Position numbers and translations under genes: made by a program. The notes beneath the pieces were generated by a model. The model was not told the origin of the DNA and did not search any database. It saw only the letters and a program-made list of their open reading frames with translations. Shown here one piece after another: positions 22,357 to 32,955 of a DNA stretch of 64,000 nt. This DNA is from Mytilus galloprovincialis (lineage: Eukaryota > Mollusca > Bivalvia > Mytilida > Mytilidae): positions 21,108,347-21,172,346 of the forward strand of contig NC_134851.1 in assembly GCF_965363235.1 (NCBI RefSeq). The letters run 5' to 3'. Position 1 is the first letter of the stretch, and each line of letters opens with the position of its first letter.

Positions 22357-22400
22357 GCGTTACTGATGAGTCTTATGTAGACGAAACGCGCGTCTGGCGT
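22357..22400 (+). ncRNA. Type I hammerhead ribozyme, copy 1
   Basis: The core CUGAUGA is at 22363-22369. Stem II is GUCU/AGAC with loop UAUGU (22370-22382). GAAA is at 22383-22386. The self-complementary stem III ACGCGCGU includes the last A of GAAA. The cleavage triplet GUC ends at 22394. Stem I pairs GCGUUA (22357-22362) with UGGCGU (22395-22400), including wobble pairs. Expected self-cleavage is between 22394 and 22395. Confidence 0.85.
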
Positions 22401-22713
22401 ACTAATTTATAATCCTGGTACCTTTGATAACTATTTACACCACTGGGTCGATGCCACTGCTGGTGGACGTTTCGTCCCGAGGGTATCACCAGCCCAGTAG
22501 TCAGCACTTCGGTGTTGACATGAATATCAATAATGTGGTCATTTTTAATAAATTTCCTGTATACAAAACTTTGAATTTTTCGAAAAAACTAAGGACTTTC
22601 TTATACCAGGCATAGATTACCTTAGCCGTATTTGGCACAACTTTTTTGGAATTTTGGATCCCAAATGCTCTTCAACTTTGCACTTGTTTGGCTTAATAAA
22701 TATTTTGATATGA

Positions 22714-22757
22714 GCGTCACTGATGAGTCTTATGTAGACGAAACGCGCGTCTGGCGT
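22714..22757 (+). ncRNA. Type I hammerhead ribozyme, copy 2
   Basis: The layout is the same as copy 1: stem I GCGUCA (22714-22719) with UGGCGU (22752-22757), CUGAUGA at 22720-22726, stem II 22727-22739, GAAA at 22740-22743, GUC ending at 22751. Stem I is slightly stronger than in copy 1 (C-G instead of U-G). The two cleavage sites are 357 nt apart, so processing would release a 357-nt RNA. Confidence 0.88.
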
Positions 22758-22795
22758 ACTAATTTATAATCCTGGTACCTTTGATAACTATTTCA

Positions 22796-22935
22796 GATCG
22801 AAATTTCAGGATTGACCATTTTCGGATCCGGGATTTCTTTTTTCGAATTTCGGGATGTCGAGATATTTAATTTTTATAATAAATTCAGAACCTCGGGATT
22901 TCATGTTTTTAAGCCCGGGATATTGGGATCAGGGC
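22796..22935 (+). repeat. GGGATTTCGGGAT repeat, interrupted copy
   Basis: It contains TTTCAGGATTGACC, CGGATCCGGGATTTC, ACCTCGGGATTTCATGTTTT and AAGCCCGGGATATTGGGAT. Related copies are at 51745-51915 (same strand) and 46215-46405 (opposite strand). Its left end lies before 22287, separated from the rest by the retrozyme. Confidence 0.7.
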
Positions 22936-23100
22936 CCCTCCGAAGTGTTGGATCCAGAAATGTTCATACGCAGGGGCCCGTTGACTGCCTAAGAAGGGGT
23001 CCACTCCGGTCATGCTTCAGCGAATCCCTATATAAGCAACCAATTATTTTTCAGAAAAGGGGGGGGGGCGGGCACCCTAAATCCGCCTCTGCCCCGATCC
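22936..23100 (+). repeat. GGCGGATCCAG repeat (copy 1)
   Basis: GATCCAGAAATGTTCATACG, GGGGCCCGTTGACTGCCTAA, CCCTATATAAGCAACCAA and a G run are followed by AAATCCGCCTCTG, whose complement CAGAGGCGGATTT mirrors the start. Other copies are at 32805, 46060 (fragment, inverse) and 63749. Confidence 0.75.
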
Positions 23101-23294
23101 CCCCTTTAATGAATGTTAATAATATACAGATAAGCGCTAAAATTATTCATGTGTCATTAAAATCAACATGATTAATAGAGAACAAAAAAAAATGTGGAAA
23201 AAGGAGGAGCCAAGCTAGAAAAACAATTATCCTGTCCCAAATTACCTATGACTTTTGATACCTTTTCTGAAATTCTCAAGTCGCTAAATTTTTT

Positions 23295-23485
23295 ACAAAA
23301 AAGAAGATGTGGTATTATGAATGCCAATGAGACAGCTCTCCACAAGCGACCAAAATGACACAAATTAACATTTAAAGGTCACCTTACGGCCTTCAACAAT
23401 AAGCAAAAGCCGATACTGAATAGTCAGCTATAAAAGGCCCGAAATGATAAATGTCAAACAATTCAAACGAATCCACCCGCCCTTT
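23295..23485 (+). repeat. GATGTGGTATGATTGCC-family mussel repeat
   Basis: AAGAAGATGTGGTATTATGA, GCCAATGAGACAGCTCTCC, GGTCACCTTACGGCCTTCAA and CAAACAATTCAAACGA are in family order; the 3' part is missing. Confidence 0.8.
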
Positions 23486-24005
23486 AGAGTAGTCTAGTCT
23501 GATGAACAGAACGTTGTCTATATGTCGGACTAAACTACTTTCAAAAGTAACTACACTGAACTGATTTCATGGTCAGTTTGAAAGCAACTTAACCAAAGAT
23601 ATTGGTTTAACCTACACACAAGTCCGAATTGTTGTCAGTAAGATGTTTCAATATATCTATATTGAGATAATCAGCTTGCTACACGATGTAGATATGTGTT
23701 AATCACTTAAAACATGGTGGACTCTTTCTGACCATCTAGGTATGTTGATTTTCTTTCTCATTGACGTCAGCAGCGGATCCAGTCATTTTCAAGAGATTGA
23801 AGGGGTCTCCAACCCAGGAGAAAAACATTCCAAATTTATATCTCCATTCAAATTCATGTTTGGTAAAAAGGGAGGTTCAATCACAGGACGTTCACCTCAG
23901 ATCTCTTTTTCAGTTCAATTTAGTTTTCGTTATGGCTACTCATCAGCTGTTAGCATTTCACATTTTTTATTTCTTGTCAAATACAACTTGGCCAATTCAA
24001 ACTTA

Positions 24006-24288
24006 GGGAGATACCATTTGATTTTTATGGGCTAGGATGAAATTTTTTGTCCTGCATTTTATTTAGTTGTAATATCTGTCCTGCCTTTTTATTTTTCACT
24101 ATATTTGGTCCTGCCTTTTTTATATAAATTTATCCCGTTTTTTTGCCCAGTTGCTCATCCTGCCTTCTTTTTTACTAAAAAATCCTGTCTCGCCTTTTTT
24201 ATACTCGAATCCCTGTCCTGCAGGCTTTTTTTAATTTCATCATAGCTCTCTCCCCCTTCCTCCAAAAAAAAATCAAATGGTAGCCCCC
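24006..24288. mobile_element. MITE with repeated CCTGCCTTTTT units (copy 2)
   Basis: Same inverted ends as 5199-5427 (GGGAGATACCATTTGATTTT and AAATCAAATGGTAGCCCCC) and the same internal TCCTGCCTTTTT series, with one extra unit. Confidence 0.75.
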
Positions 24289-25282
24289 TTTACTCGGAAC
24301 TAGGAATAAAAAAAACAATTTATTACACCACCTTTTAAAATCAAAATCCTAACCTCCTATAACAATGTAAAAGATATATTATATATAGACCTATTTCGTT
24401 GTATTTCGTTTCTTCATTTTCCATTTCGTTTCGTTTCGTTTCTTCATTTTTTCATTTCGTTTCGTTTCGTTATATTTCGTTGCGTTTCGTTGTATTTCGT
24501 TTCGTTTCGTTATATTTCGTTTCGTTTCGTTTCGATTCCGTTTCTCACTTTATAAGTACCCTTGAATAGGTGCCGATTTGACTAGATGCCAATTTAACCA
24601 GGTGCCGACTTAACTTGTACGTTTCAATTCCTCTGCGATCGTTTGCGGTATTTTCTTGAGAAAACCTATTTTCCATCACCAAAGAGAAGAAGAAACTGCT
24701 TGAAAATGATTCTGGAACGCTTCATGATTGTTAAAATAAGTTTAATTCACTCAAATAACAATTTTGAAACTTGCGATGTTTAAACAGGAAGTTTCAAAAG
24801 CACGTGTAAAAGAAGAAATTAACCGGTGAGAGTGGAAATCCGTACATGACAGATATCACTGTAGTACGACTTTGAAAGTAAAACAGTTCCATCCTTTTGT
24901 AAAACAGTCTTTAATATACCTATCACATTAATGTTTGAAGGGTCTTAAGCTTATTCAAACCATATAAGTCGGTATGAAACACCAAAACGGAATGAACAAT
25001 AACCGATTACGTTTTGTAGTTTACAAATTCTAAACTGGTTCCCGTCAAACCACAACACTTTGTTCGAGTGTAGTGGAATACAAGCAGGAACCAGTTTGTT
25101 TGTATAGTAAATTATGAAACCGAGTGTAAACTGGTTCCTGGCTGATAACTACACAATGATCATGCATAATGATAACACAAGCAGATTCCAGTTTGTATGG
25201 AAAATAGTAAATACGAAACCAAGCGCGGTAGGCAGAGAAATGTTATGAAGTTCAGGTCGGCAGTTATGGAACAATGACTGCG

Positions 25283-25898
25283 TCATTTTCCAAAAATTGA
25301 ATTGATGTGGACACTGTCTTTGTAATGTTCATTTGCTGAAAGCATCCAACTTGTAAGTCCCTTTGAAGTTTTTTTCAAATAATGAATGTCCACTTTGGTC
25401 TTCCAGACTTGTTTGACTTCGGCATAGTCACAGTGTGTTTTTGAATTTGCAATACACACAACATCTTTGATCTTAAATGTGACACCATTCGCTGTTTTGA
25501 ATACCTTCTCGGTTATCTTTGGTGACCCTGAGGACATGGTGACTGATGAAGATCTAGAAGGAGTCGGAGAAGCAACTGGTGTGATGGCAGGAGAGACAAT
25601 AGGTGTGATGGCAGGAGAGACAATAGGTGTGACGGCAGGAGAAACACTAGGTGTGACGGCAGGAGAAACACTAGGTGAGACGGCAGGAGAAATACTTGGT
25701 GTGACGGCAGGAGAAATACTTGGTGTGACGGCAGGAGACACAATAGGCGTGTTGATAGGAGAAACTGAAGTTGACACAGGTGAGTTTTCTGTGTTTTTGG
25801 TTTGTTTTGTTGCTGGCTCATTTGTAAACGGTAGACCACGCTTCACAGCTGCAGATTGGCAACTCTTCACACTCACCCCATTCATTTGTGCAAGATTT
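25283..25898 (-). CDS. Last exon of a possible host gene, Ser-Pro-Thr repeat protein
   Basis: The exon starts after an acceptor (ATTTTTGTAG) with one base that completes the codon split in the exon at 27709. It has 204 codons. It encodes NLAQMNGVSVKSCQSAAVKR, a low-complexity SPAVTPSISP-type repeat (residues about 45-110), then a compact C-terminal part (VFKTANGVTFKIKDVVCIAN to HINSIFGK) that looks folded but that I do not recognise. The open frame on the opposite strand at 25467-25910 is a shadow of the repeat. Function unknown. Confidence 0.6.
25565..25760 (-). repeat. In-frame minisatellite (30-bp unit)
   Basis: About seven tandem copies of a 30-bp unit containing GTGACGGCAGGAGA (plus-strand view). 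The unit is a multiple of three, so copy-number change keeps the reading frame and adds or removes ten residues of the SP(A/I)xTP type. Confidence 0.85.
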
Positions 25899-26609
25899 CT
25901 ACAAAAATAAATAAATAAATGAACTTATTTTTACCTTAGTGGATCATGCATGCAATCGTTCGAGTTAGAATCTTATACATGTAGTTGTACAAGTAAGTAC
26001 ATACACATCTCATTAATGGCAATCATACCATACCTCATTTTGTAGTTAAGAGGCAAACATATAATTACCCTCTGATATATAATGGATTTCTGTGACTTTA
26101 TTTATCAAATCCAAATTGTTCAATTAAAAAGCGTGAGACTCTATTTGTAATATTAACATAACAGCTTTCATAATACTAGAGAATTTGAACTATTCATATC
26201 TATTTTGAATTTCACATTTCTCAAACATCAGCTGTGTATTGCGAAAGTCCAATCTTTTTAATCTGTTACATCTTGATAATATTAATGTATTTTCCCATCA
26301 GAAAAAATTACAGATCTCTTTCTTTATTAAGATTATACTAAGATGAGGTTTAGGATTTTTCCTGTCATTTTTTAAATTGCAAATATCTCAAAAAAGGAGC
26401 TTCACAACCTTTAATATTTTTATTTTATTTTTTCTATAACTTAATTATGCTCCAGACTCAAAGTATCAATGTAAAATTCTTGTTTTTTTTTAATTTCATC
26501 TTGCATCCTTAATTTAGATGCATCATGCCTGTAGTTTTTAATGGAGTCATTCTTGGAGGTTTTCCCCCTTTCCTAGTAAATTATTCATGATTTATATCTT
26601 CAGGTAAAC
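25899..26609. other. Intron, no feature seen
   Basis: AT-rich sequence between two inferred exons of the minus-strand gene. No repeat with clear ends recognised. Confidence 0.5.
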
Positions 26610-27102
26610 GGACAGAAAGTCACAGGACAAAAAGTCACAGGACATAAAGTCACAAATTTGATAGGACAAAAAGTCACAAATATTTTTTCAACAATTGTTG
26701 GAATATATAAGAGAAATATCTTGAAATATTTACTTTTTAATACATATACTCATATTAAAGTTAATGGAATTTATCATTTTACTTGAAAAATGAAGATTTA
26801 TTTTATTTTAATCATGCAAAGGACATATTTCTTGGCACCATGAAGCCGTTTGAGTGTCAATCTTCTTTGACATTTTGTTTTCTTAACAATTATTTGATCA
26901 TCTTTGATATTTTTTTGATAAATTTTGCTTACAAAGTTGGTTAATATACAATGCATCAAGAAAAATACAAAAATATTTTTGTAAAAATAAGCATTTTTTA
27001 TTCAAAGAAAATAATCAGAAAAAATGAATTGTGACTTTTTGTCCTGTGACTTTTTGTCCATGACTTTTTGTCTGTGACTTTTTGTCCTGTGACTTTCTGT
27101 CC
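26610..27102. mobile_element. MITE with GACAAAAAGTCACAG short-repeat ends (copy 1)
   Basis: The left end is three to four units of GGACAAAAAGTCACAG, the first being GGACAGAAAGTCACAGG. The right end is five inverse units (TGTGACTTTTTGTCC), the last CCTGTGACTTTCTGTCC. The AT-rich core has no gene. A second copy is at 54113-54576 and a fragment near 55290. Confidence 0.85.
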
Positions 27103-27344
27103 TACATTCATATCTTCATACCTAGTAAAATTTGCAACAATTTTTTTTCTAGTTTCAGTTAAAAAAAGGCAAAAGTTTGTGACTGAGTGTTATAATTCAT
27201 ATATGTGAGATCCAGTACCTTGTATTAGGTTAGGGTGAAGAGATATAATTTTCCTCTCAGACAAGAGACTGCTTATCAAGTTTATATCATGTTATATGGT
27301 GCTGCTTAAATTATGAAAGAGGAATTCAAATATCATCCATTTGT

Positions 27345-27498
27345 AAAGGAGTAAGGACCGATTTTGGCAGCGAATTTCAGCCCAAAAAAACAGCCCATAT
27401 GTATGTAGCAGAAGCATTCTACTTTCCAATAAATAAATAAAATTTAAATTTTAACAATTTTGTAAAAATGCTATATGTCTTACTGGACCGACTCCTTT
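27345..27498. mobile_element. Short MITE with AAAGGAGT ends
   Basis: AAAGGAGTAAGGACCGATTTT at the left and the inverse-type TTACTGGACCGACTCCTTT at the right. It contains GCAGAAGCATTCTAC. A longer relative is at 47959-48418. Confidence 0.65.
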
Positions 27499-27708
27499 GA
27501 CGAGGGAACACATGGTTAATTGTTTTAAATGAGAACTGTAAAAGAATTTTTCCTTTTTTGCTTTGTTTTAATTCCAGGTTAAAGGTGAAGAATAATAAAA
27601 TTAGAATCTTTTGTAGGTTCAAAATTTTCTGATATAATACAAGTACCAGAACTTTTTTATTTTTACAAAGGTCAGCCCTTAGTCTGTGAATGTTATAGCA
27701 AAACTTAC

Positions 27709-27893
27709 TTTATTTTTTCATAACCCTGTTGGTTGTACATTCTCTTTTTAAGGCGGTATCTAACTTTTTCTCTTGTAGTGGGGGTGTCTTGCAGATCACC
27801 TAGGTACTGTATAATTGATGATATGGCCATCTCAAAACCCTGATCAGATGTGCTGTGAAACCTATTACTATGAGCTGTTCTAGTAATTTCTGC
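27709..27893 (-). CDS. Middle exon of the same possible host gene
   Basis: A 185-bp segment from acceptor TATTTGCAG to donor GTAAGT. It starts in phase 0 (matching the end of the exon at 53316) and leaves two bases, completed at 25898. It encodes AEITRTAHSNRFHSTSDQ and a likely helical, basic stretch (REKVRYRLKKRMYNQQGYEK). No known domain recognised. A rather conserved-looking, non-repetitive exon flanked by good splice sites argues for a real gene. Confidence 0.6.
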
Positions 27894-30800
27894 CTGCAAA
27901 TAAATTGATGAATTTAGTTTCAATATTCTAGCTCTCTAAATTTGTTGCAATGAAAACAACTCTAGTTTTATTTAAATGAAACATTTTTTTAGAATTGGTG
28001 ACAATTTCAACCACTACTCCTCCAGTGCAAAATTGTAAAATGGCAACTCTGTGAACTAATAGTATGATTAAAATGTTCATCTGTATAAGGTCATTTTATA
28101 GTTACAGAATTTCCTTTACATGATATGTAATACAGCTACATATGAATTTGGAGACCTGTTGTGAGTGTAGAACCCTTAAATAACATAAAAAGCAAGGGAC
28201 CTGTGATTATTTAGTGGTTTTCCTCTTCAATACTCAACCCATCCCCTACACCACCTTAAATACCCCTCAGATAATGATAGCATATCTATATTTGATAGCT
28301 ACTGTTTTTGATGAATATGTTTTAAATTTATCATGCAGACCCAGTGTCAAATACTATATTTATACGCTGAAAAATCTATAAATTTAAAACTAAAATGTAT
28401 GCAAGTTGTACTGTATTCTCTAAATAGGTCTTACTTAGTATTCTGTATGTACAATGTTAAAATATACTCATAAAACCGAATTATTACATTATAAAAAAAT
28501 TGTAAGAGTTCAAAACCCGTTTAGTTAAGTTAAATATGGGATCAAAACTGGACGTGGGACTGTATGCCCTTAAAAGGGTCTAGATAGGGTTTACAGAATA
28601 GAGAATTACAGGAGAAGAGAGCAAATTAAAGGACTGAACAAGAAAGAATAAAGAATAGACAAAGATGGCAAATTATAAGTAGAGATTAATTGTACTAAAA
28701 TAGAGAAAATAGAGAAAAGTTAGCAAAATAAATCAAATTTGAAGAAACATTATTTTGAAAAATAAAGAATTTAAAATGAGGGGTCTCCCATGCAGACCTT
28801 CAGATCAGATGGTTTCAAAATTTTCTATGAAGTTTGTTTTCTATGCAGCTTTAATTATCATGTGTTTAAACAACTGCAGAGGTCGAACCCTGAACAGTTG
28901 GGGCAAGTATGGACACAACATTTAAGGTTGATACAGCTCTGAATTTGGATTGTGATTAAATAGTTGACACAACTTAGGTTTCTGACACAGAATGAATGTG
29001 GTCTAAGAACTTAAACTTAAAAACTTAAAAATTTAAAATTGGACATTTACCTATTATGGTTCAATATCCAAAATCTAAATACATGGTCCGATTCAGCATA
29101 TATATATATATATATATAGAACCCCAAGAATTAAATTTTTGATGAAATCAAATAATGTTCAATTTTAGACCCTTTAGACCTCAATGTGGACCAATTTGAT
29201 AACCGAGCCCAAATATTTAAAATCTAAATACATGGTTAGATTCAGCATATTGAAGAACCCCATACTATTTAATTTTTGTTGAAATCAAACAAAGTTTAAT
29301 TTTTTACCCTTTGGACCTTAATGTAGACCAATTTGAAAACGGGACAATATTGTGCAATTGAATATTATACAATTACTGTCTTTTGATGAGGTAAATATGT
29401 GGTTTTATTGACTTTTGAAAAACTGATATTCACTGAGGCCGACCTTCCTTTTGTGGTCATAGACCTTATGTTAAAATTTCATAGATTTCTGTTTACTTAT
29501 ACTTAAGTTATTGTGCAATTTCAATTTTTGCGGTCGTATAAAAATTATGATGATTTGTTTTATAATATTGTGCTTCAGACTTGTTTCTAAAGTTGTTAAT
29601 TTTTCTAGTGATAATGCATATTCATAAAAAATTCAGTGATTATATATGTTATATAGTCAGGGGTACTACTTGTACAAGTCTTTTTTAATTACTTGAAGAA
29701 TTAATATTTATATACTTATATAAGTAAATTTGTAGGATACTTATACAAGTGAATTTTATTTACTAATATGTACAGGTAAAAAAATATATTTGCCGAGTTA
29801 AGTCCCTTAGACATTTAGATTTTTGTTACTTGCAGAAGTAAAAAAGTCATCCTATCTTCTTTTAAATAATGAGGTAAAAAAATCAAAGAAATTATTTAAG
29901 TCGTTCTTTTGATCAGGGGTAAATTACAAAGTAATACCTCCTGTTCAAGACACACTAATTAAAAAGAGCACACCTGGTCAGAGAGTAATAAATTGTAATT
30001 AACATCCTGTGAAAATGTGATAACATGTTGTAAAACTTAAATTGCAAGGCCTTTTGAATAAGCTAGAAAAGTAATACACGAGTTTAAGGAAAAAGAGGAT
30101 TTTCTTTTTACCTGTAAATAATACTGAGGTAATTAAATCTTGTTAAGTATTTCTTTTATCTCATGTCTTTAACTTGACAACATAATTCAGCAACTTTATT
30201 CATTTTACTTTTTAGCTTTATTTAGAAGTAGGATTGCTATGAGAATTATTTTAAAACAAAAATCCTTGATTTTATAAATCAAAGGTGTCGTTTTCAAAAT
30301 TTATTTTATAGTTGCTATTATTCATATTTAATTGCAAAATTTACAATAAAACAATATTTGATGCATTATCAACTAAAATCGATTGTTTACGTAGATTTAT
30401 ACCTGAATTTCAATCGGTGTTGAAAAGTTTCTAAATATCCATTCTAAATATTTTCAATCCCATCTATAATATTTAAATGATGGGTAAAATTTCCAAATAT
30501 TTTTGATGCACATTATGCAATTAAAACATGATCATGTATATGAATAGCTTTCAAAATTGGTTTAAATATTTGGGAAAAAGATCACTAATTTTGAGAACTG
30601 CTCAGGTTTCTTATATTTATCAACACATTAAGTCTTATTTCAAAACTACACATCTTTAATAACTGCACCACATTTATAATTGCATGTATGCTCTATCTGT
30701 ATATAAATTTTTGAAGAAATTGAAATTAAAACAAAATTTATAATAAAAGTCATAATAAAAACAAATTACATTTTAATAAATCTTGAGTAAATTTATATTT

Positions 30801-31859
30801 CTCTTTATATTTATTCTGTTAATAGTTAATAAAATAAATATATATTATTTACTATTTAATCTGCTTTAATTAAATCTTAACTGTCTCTCTGCATCATCAG
30901 TTTTGTTTCAGCCAATCAATTTGAACCTGAGCAATAAAAATATTCCAACTGCTAATGAAAACCTGTGGGCCATTTAAGTGGGTGGAGTCCGTATATTTCA
31001 CCTTTAAGGGTTATATAATAAAATCACCTGTGTAATTTTTCATAATCTTGAAGTAGTTTTTCCAATGACTTATTTTATTTTGTTGATTTTATTTGTGCAT
31101 GTTCAATTTGAAAAAGATGTGAAAGAATTGTGTGGGTAAGTCAATTATAAAGCTCATTTTATTTCAATAGACTAAAAGGTCTAAAAATTTGACTTGAACT
31201 AAACCCTATCCACGTACAGAACATATAATACAAACATATTGTATTATATTAAGTATGGTCCTACATGTACAAAATGGTATTTTATAAGAAACTTTATATG
31301 TTATGGTTTTTGTTATGCATTCTTTTCCCCTTGGACATATATCTTAGGTTAACAGAGTAAAAGTCACAAGGATAAAATTAAAATTTTGAAGGAAAAAATA
31401 TTAGAAAAGCAATTTAATAAATGTGGAAGAATAAATAAAACATTTGATAGGAAATATTGTTTGAATCATTTATGAACAATTGCAACAAAACAGTTCGATC
31501 AGTTCTTTTTTTCTTTTTGTAATACCTTAATATTCATTGGAAATAATTCCAAATTATGTTTGAATAAATTTCAAAAAAAAATTTTTTAGGGTTATTAGGA
31601 TGCCCAGACAGTTTATTTTTTACACGAATGTAAATAGTACTGGAAATTTATTTAAATGCAATAAGCTTATATTTAAGAAATCCACTGCATTCTAAGATAA
31701 AAAGATGTTGAAAAACTCTGGCAGAAATGCACCCCGTCAAGGACGTATATTAGTTATGTTAGTTATACGTCCTTGACCCAGTAAACTTAATATAATACTA
31801 TACAGTCTTTATGATCTTAATAAAGCTTTAAGAGAAATTGTATTTAAAAATTTCAATAT
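27894..31859. other. Intron sequence, no gene seen
   Basis: AT-rich sequence with no open frame of interest. Apart from the tandem repeat at 29067, only simple sequence and a GA-rich tract (28600-28760) were noted. Confidence 0.5.
29067..29340 (+). repeat. Tandem duplication, unit about 150 bp
   Basis: AAAATCTAAATACATGGT followed by GATTCAGCATA, GAACCCC, TGAAATCAAA and AGACC..TCAATGTGGACCAATTTG occurs twice in a row (from 29067 and 29218). I recognise this as a repeat found widely in bivalves. Confidence 0.75.
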
Positions 31860-31957
31860 AAACGTACATTGACCTATAATGGTTTACTTATTTTTAAATT
31901 GTTATTTGGATGGAGAGTTGTCTCATTGGCACTCACACCACATCTTCCTATAATGTA
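31860..31957 (-). repeat. GATGTGGTATGATTGCC-family fragment
   Basis: The inverse of the family end: GGAGAGTTGTCTCATTGGCA then ACCACATCTTCC, preceded by TTGACCTATAATGGTTTACT. Confidence 0.75.
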
Positions 31958-32066
31958 TATCTATATATATATATATCAATTTACTATTTTTATTATACTT
32001 TTGTTAATTAATTTCCTCCAATGAAAGCATTTCAGTTGTTATCTGCTCTTTGGTCTGGTTGTAGTC

Positions 32067-32205
32067 TCCAGGGTTGTAACCCCCCTTTTTTGGGACAATC
32101 AATGCATTTGAATGTCATGAATGTGAACATAGTCTGATAGCCGGATCCCCTTTTCCTGTGTAAGAACTCCCATTTTTCAAAAATGTCTGGATCCAACACT
32201 GGTCT
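32067..32205 (+). repeat. GGTTGTAACCCCCC repeat (copy 1)
   Basis: GGTTGTAACCCCCCTTTTTT, then GACAATCAATGCATTTGAAT and ATCCGGATCC-like G/C-rich parts. A better copy is at 60904-61053. Confidence 0.65.
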
Positions 32206-32804
32206 CTGTAACATATTCCCCATATCCATTCTAAATTCTATTTTTAAAATTGTTTCATATGTTGCAATTTTCACAAGCCAAAAATTTTGAGTTTTATTTT
32301 ATTTTATTTTTTCAGTATAAATCAAAATACAAAATTTCAGTTTTATGATGAATTTTTATGACATTTCATAAAAACTAAGGCAACAATTCTTATTCCTATT
32401 TCCTGCCCTGAATATCAGCAGGCATATTGATTATCAACAAGAAGATTGAAAATAATACTTTAAAGTCCAAAATCTTCAATAAATGAACACTCAAAGCTAA
32501 AATAATTTAAAGCCATTAATGATTATTTACAATGATTTAGAACTGAAGTCTAACCTCAAACTATGCTTAATTGTCACAAAACGAATGAGTCTGAGAACTC
32601 AAATGCCCTTGCTCACCTTTTGCTATTTTCAAATTTAAAAGGGGGCAAAACTTACAGCTGCGATAAATGACTCACAACCGTGACTTGAACTGTAAGTCTC
32701 CATGTTGTGTTTTAAGGTACATTTGTAATTGTATGCTTTCATTATAATTTGGTTGAGACAAACTTCAGCTACTCAGTGCAGTATCAAAGTTTTTCCCCCA
32801 AGCA

Positions 32805-32955
32805 GTGGCAGATCCAGAAATTTTCATACAGGGGGCCCACTGACTGCCAAAGAGGGGCCCACTCCAATCATGCATGAATGACTCTCTATATAATCAACCA
32901 ATTTTGTCCAAAAAGAGGGGGAGGGGTCCCCCTGAAAAACCCTATAAATCCGGCT
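32805..32955 (+). repeat. GGCGGATCCAG repeat (copy 2)
   Basis: AGTGGCAGATCCAGAAATTT, GGGGGCCCACTGACTGCCAA, CTCTATATAATCAACCAA and AAATCCGGCTCTG in family order. Confidence 0.75.

Larger units (their letters stand above)
22287..22790 (+). mobile_element. Retrozyme-like element with tandem hammerheads
   Basis: The segment GGAATTTTGGATCCCAAATG to GATAACTATT occurs twice (from 22291 and 22649), so the unit is about 357 bp and about 1.4 units are present. Each copy carries a type I hammerhead ribozyme. TTTCA flanks both sides (22282-22286 and 22791-22795), a possible 5-bp target duplication. The flanks join into another repeat family (see 22796), whose copy at 51745 is uninterrupted at this point, which supports an insertion. 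There is no open frame: such elements are non-autonomous and thought to move as circular RNA copied by another element's reverse transcriptase. Confidence 0.8.
21455..24612. mobile_element. 3.2-kb fold-back element with ACGAAACGAAAT arms
   Basis: The left arm (21455-21660) reads GGTACTTATAAAGTGAGAAA, ACGGAATCG, then many ACGAAACGAAAT-type units with AATGAAGAAACGAAA near its inner end. The right arm (24385-24612) is the near-exact inverse, including order and variant units (for example ACGAAACGCAACG). The arms are about 180-200 bp. The 2.7-kb interior has no recognisable gene. It contains several other repeats and a hammerhead-ribozyme retroelement. Confidence 0.75.

Noticed and set aside
25540..25560. 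Further hammerhead core (ACTGATGA near 25542)
   Set aside because: No stem II plus GAAA and no cleavage triplet in position; it is coding sequence on the other strand.
25467..25910. 147-codon plus-strand frame with GETIGV repeats
   Set aside because: Shadow of the coding minisatellite on the minus strand; the minus strand has splice sites and non-repeat ends that join in phase.
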